Below are positions 41,317-44,171 of a stretch of 44,171 nt of DNA, piece after piece. A program made the position numbers and the translations under genes. How positions within the stretch are numbered: the stretch's first letter is position 1; every line of letters starts with the position of its first letter. The stretch spans positions 1-44,171 of the forward strand of contig CAJPTC010000024.1 in assembly GCA_905373475.1 (NCBI GenBank), given 5' to 3'. Source of the DNA: Bacteroidia bacterium (lineage in GTDB: Bacteria > Bacteroidota > Bacteroidia > Bacteroidales > CAJPTX01). The notes under the pieces were generated by a model, which was given only the letters and a program-made list of their open reading frames with translations, was not told the origin of the DNA and ran no database searches.

Positions 41317-43470
41317 ATGCTAAAACGTTTGTTTGCCCTCAGTGGCATAATGCTGATCGGTCTGCTGGCGGCAGCCGATGAGGGGATGTGGCTTCTCCCG
41401 CTCCTCAAGAAATACAACCTTCAGGAGATGAAACAGATGGGCTATACGCTCGATGCAAACTACATCTACAGCGAAACGGAGGCCTCGCTTAAGGATGCGG
41501 TGGTGCGTTTTGGGCGCGGGTGTACTGCCGAGTTTATCTCGTATCAGGGCTTACTCCTTACAAACCACCATTGTGGTTACAGCTCTATACAGCAGCACAG
41601 CAGTGTAGAACACGATTACTTGAAAAATGGTTTTTGGGCACAGACGATGGCAGATGAGATCCCAACGCCTGGGCTTACGGTGACGGTGCTCGTGCGCATG
41701 GAAGATGTAACCCCGCTCATGTTGCGCAATGTTCGCGATACGATGGATATGTTTCAACGCGATCGTTCCATGGCCTCTACGCGCGATTCGTTGGTAAAAG
41801 CCGCAACTGCCGATACGAAATACGTAGCAGAAGTAAAATCGTTCTACGATGACAACGTCTATTACCTCATGGTATATGACGTTTTCCGTGATGTGCGTAT
41901 GGTAGGCGCTCCTCCCTCAGCTATAGGGAAATTTGGGGGTGAGACTGACAACTGGATGTATCCGCGTCATACGGGCGATTTCTCGCTTTTCCGAGTATAT
42001 GCTAATAAGAATAACGAGTCGGCAGAGTATTCGCCCGACAATGTGCCTTATAAGCCCAAAAAAGCACTCACTGTATCAATTGGAGGTTACGATGAGGGAG
42101 ACTTTGCCATGATAATGGGTAACCCTGGCTCGACAAATCGTTACATGACCTCGTGGGAAGTGAAACAGACCATTGATGTACGCAACAAGGCTTTGGCAGA
42201 GGTGCGTGGTGTGAAGCTTGCCGTTTGGAAAAAACACATGAATGCGAGCCCTGCGGTACGTATAAAATACGCTGCAAAGTATGCACAGAGTAGTAACTAC
42301 TGGAAGAATTCTATTGGACAAAGTCTCGCGCTCCAAAAATTGGGTGTAGTGAAGACAAAGCAGAAGGAAGAACAAGCCTTTACCGACTGGATTAGCGAGA
42401 AAAAGGAGCGCTACCTAAAATACAAGGACGTACTCCCCACAATAGAGCGAAGCAACAATGCGCTTACGCCCATCCAAGTGGTGCAATATTACGGAACGGA
42501 GACCTTTTTCCGTGGCATGGAGATTATGTCTTTCGGCAATCGCTATGCGCGTCTTAGACATGCCTTAGAAAGGAAGGATACGGCAGCGCTCAATCTGTAT
42601 AAGAAACAAGCCGAGCAGAAGCTTGAGGATAGTTGGTTTAAGGATTACGACATGCCCACAGATCGCGAGACGGCAAAAGCGCTTATTAAGTTCTTCAAAG
42701 AGAACCTCCCCGATTCGGTACATCCGCCACTCTATCAGACTATAGCCAAGGATTTCAAGGGGGACATTGATGCCTTTGTGGACAAGATGTATGCAACATC
42801 GTTCCTTACCGATTACAATCGTTGGAAAGAGTTCCTCAAGAACCCTTCGCTCAAGAAACTAGATGCCGATTTGGGTTATACCACTACCGAGAGCACGCAG
42901 AGCTGGATACATCGTGATATGTTGCACGCTATAAGGTTCAATGCAGAATTTGGCAAGGGGATGCAAGAATACACAGAAGGGCGCTTGGAAATGCTCAATG
43001 GTGCTCCATCTTACCCCGATGCGAATATGACGATGCGTCTCACCTACGGGTCGGTAAAGGGGTATTCGCCGCGTGACGGGGTGGCATACAACTACTACAC
43101 GACGTTGAAAGGGGTAATTGAAAAGGACAACCAAGCCAGCGACGAGTTTGCAGTGCCAGAACGTCTTAGAAGATTGTATGAAATGGGGGCTTATGCTCCG
43201 TATGCGAACAAGAAGGGGGAACTTCCTGTTGCGTTCATAACGAATAACGACATAACTGGCGGTAACTCAGGGAGTCCTGTGATGAACAAAAAAGGGCATC
43301 TCATTGGTTGTGCTTTTGATGGTAACTGGGAAGCGCTGAGTGGCGATATTGCTTTTGAAAAGGAGAAGCAACGTAGCATCAATGTAGATATACGCTACAT
43401 TCTATACATTATAGACAAGTACGCGGGCTGCACACGCTTGCTGGACGAGATGCAGATAGTTCGCGATTAG
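41317..43470 (+). CDS. dpp7: S46-family dipeptidyl-peptidase, DPP7 type
   Basis: The protein has 717 residues from ATG 41317, with GTAGGA upstream. Signal peptide is MLKRLFALSGIMLIGLLAAA. The catalytic triad can be placed: H85 in TNHHCG, D221 in RHTGDFSLFR, S651 in GGNSGSPV. In P. gingivalis the residue 18 after the serine is Gly in DPP7 (hydrophobic P1) and Arg in DPP11 (acidic P1). Here it is Gly669 in AFDGNWEA, indicating DPP7-type specificity. The enzyme removes dipeptides from peptides in the periplasm, feeding amino-acid fermentation. Length matches the family (~712). It is monocistronic with its own promoter and a strong terminator. Confidence 0.94.
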   Translation: MLKRLFALSGIMLIGLLAAADEGMWLLPLLKKYNLQEMKQMGYTLDANYIYSETEASLKDAVVRFGRGCTAEFISYQGLLLTNHHCGYSSIQQHSSVEHDYLKNGFWAQTMADEIPTPGLTVTVLVRMEDVTPLMLRNVRDTMDMFQRDRSMASTRDSLVKAATADTKYVAEVKSFYDDNVYYLMVYDVFRDVRMVGAPPSAIGKFGGETDNWMYPRHTGDFSLFRVYANKNNESAEYSPDNVPYKPKKALTVSIGGYDEGDFAMIMGNPGSTNRYMTSWEVKQTIDVRNKALAEVRGVKLAVWKKHMNASPAVRIKYAAKYAQSSNYWKNSIGQSLALQKLGVVKTKQKEEQAFTDWISEKKERYLKYKDVLPTIERSNNALTPIQVVQYYGTETFFRGMEIMSFGNRYARLRHALERKDTAALNLYKKQAEQKLEDSWFKDYDMPTDRETAKALIKFFKENLPDSVHPPLYQTIAKDFKGDIDAFVDKMYATSFLTDYNRWKEFLKNPSLKKLDADLGYTTTESTQSWIHRDMLHAIRFNAEFGKGMQEYTEGRLEMLNGAPSYPDANMTMRLTYGSVKGYSPRDGVAYNYYTTLKGVIEKDNQASDEFAVPERLRRLYEMGAYAPYANKKGELPVAFITNNDITGGNSGSPVMNKKGHLIGCAFDGNWEALSGDIAFEKEKQRSINVDIRYILYIIDKYAGCTRLLDEMQIVRD

Positions 43471-43492
43471 TCTCGTTGTTATGATAAAAGAG

Positions 43493-43520
43493 AAAACGCA
43501 GTCTTCGGACTGCGTTTTTT
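43493..43520 (+). terminator. Intrinsic terminator after the peptidase gene
   Basis: An 11-bp stem (AAAACGCAGTC/GACTGCGTTTT, 43493-43503 and 43508-43518) closes a stable TTCG tetraloop, and T6 follows (43515-43520). Confidence 0.92.
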
Positions 43521-43635
43521 GTTCAATGGGGAATGTGTGGTTTTCTACAAATTAGATAATCAATTATTTCTGTAAGGACATAGCCCGCTACGTCCGCCCA
43601 GTAATACCTGTTTGTGTTTGTTTTTTCATTTTTTC
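43521..43635. other. Spacer between the peptidase terminator and the tandem repeats
   Basis: No gene is seen. It contains a GATAATCAATTATT segment related to the dispersed repeat core. Confidence 0.5.
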
Positions 43636-44171
43636 GGGCATTGTGGGGAACGCCTCTACAACGACATGATCAAGAAAATACGTTTTGTACATTTCTACAT
43701 ATAGACCCAAAATCTATTGGTCATCCGACGTGTAGGGGCGAAACCTGATTCGCCCATTTCGGCACAACGTGCCGAAAACATTACCCCATATATTGCATAT
43801 TTTGGTTAATGTATTGATAATCAAATAAAATGGGCATTGTGGGGAACGCCTCTACAACGACATGATCAAGCAAAATGCGTTTTGTACATCTCCATATATA
43901 GACCCAAAATCTATTGGTCATCCGACGTGTAGGGGCGAAACCAGATTCGCCCATTTCGGCACAACGTGCCGAAAACATTACCCCATATATTGCATATTTT
44001 GGTTAATGTATTGATAATCAAATAAAATGGGCATTGTGGGGAACGCCTCTACAACGACATGATCAAGCAAAATGCGTTTTGTACATCTCCATATATAGAC
44101 CCAAAATCTATTGGTCATCCGACGTGTAGGGGCGAAACCAGATTCGCCCATTTCGGCACAACGTGCCGAAA
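43636..44171. repeat. Tandem 196/197-bp direct repeat array with two hairpins per unit, continuing past the window
   Basis: Units begin with GGGCATTGTGGGGAACGCC at 43636, 43832 and 44029 (periods 196 and 197); the third is cut at 143 bp. Copies 2 and 3 appear identical; copy 1 differs in a few bases near 43671-43700. Each unit has two perfect hairpins: GGGCGAA-6 nt-TTCGCCC (43736-43755 in copy 1) and TTTCGGCAC-AAC-GTGCCGAAA (43757-43777). No credible coding frame. Similar GGGCGAA/TTCGCCC and GTAGAGGCGTTCCCC motifs are common intergenic repeats in Bacteroidota (from memory, not checked). Confidence 0.9.

Noticed and set aside
43636..44171. CRISPR array
   Set aside because: The repeat unit is ~196 bp with no short repeat/unique spacer alternation, and no cas gene is present.

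Overview
The window (44,171 bp, moderate GC) comes from a member of the Bacteroidota, most likely a Porphyromonas-like oral or animal Bacteroidales. Supporting signs are: SusC/SusD and FecA-like TonB receptors with lipoprotein partners; a cell-surface protein with a type IX secretion (Por) C-terminal sorting domain; an S46 dipeptidyl-peptidase (DPP7 type) of the kind known from Porphyromonas; DUF4249, DUF4302, DUF4856, DUF3109 and DUF4293 proteins; and several promoters of the Bacteroidota form TTTG-N19-TAnnTTTG. Genus is an inference; no rRNA marker is present.

Layout. 1-2585: two tandem, partly identical AAA-ATPase/PD-(D/E)XK nuclease genes, the first cut by the window edge. 2708-4408: RsuA/RluB-type pseudouridine synthase with a very long Arg-rich N-terminus. 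4479-7793: TonB receptor plus DUF4249 lipoprotein. 7977-11459 (-): 1160-residue BspA/InlB-repeat surface protein with a T9SS tail. 11887-15367 (-): two-gene SIR2-HerA antiphage defence operon with a clear promoter whose spacer is a perfect inverted repeat. 15736-29048 (-): a nine-gene uptake operon transcribed in the order FecA-like receptor, SusC, SusD, metallohydrolase-family lipoprotein (zinc site lost), DUF4302, unknown lipoprotein, DUF4856, Fn3 protein, Ig-like lipoprotein. 29861-31573: tRNA-Ser(GCT), tRNA-Pro(TGG), OmpA-family lipoprotein, small lipoprotein. 31856-33880: BtuB-like TonB receptor behind a hairpin leader. 33994-34720 (-): lipoprotein gene broken at an A9 run. 34976-37480: orphan type IIG-like restriction-modification protein. 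37678-41166 (-): DUF3109, gpmI, DUF4293 and ACP phosphodiesterase. 41317-43470: DPP7-type peptidase with a strong terminator. 43636-44171: 196/197-bp tandem repeats running off the window.

The main biological themes are outer-membrane nutrient capture (four TonB receptors with partners, plus a peptidase), defence (SIR2-HerA, a type IIG-like enzyme, possibly the AAA/nuclease pair), and likely surface variation. Two surface-protein genes are each out of frame by exactly one base at a homopolymer (C8 and A9). Two neighbours in the same operon carry G7 and G8 tracts at in-frame Ser-Gly-Gly codons. This looks like a set of slippage-prone contingency loci, although assembly error must be excluded.

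Both window ends lie in repeated sequence (the tandem nuclease gene at the left, the 196-bp array at the right), which would fit a contig bounded by repeats. No CRISPR array, integrase, transposase or rRNA was found.
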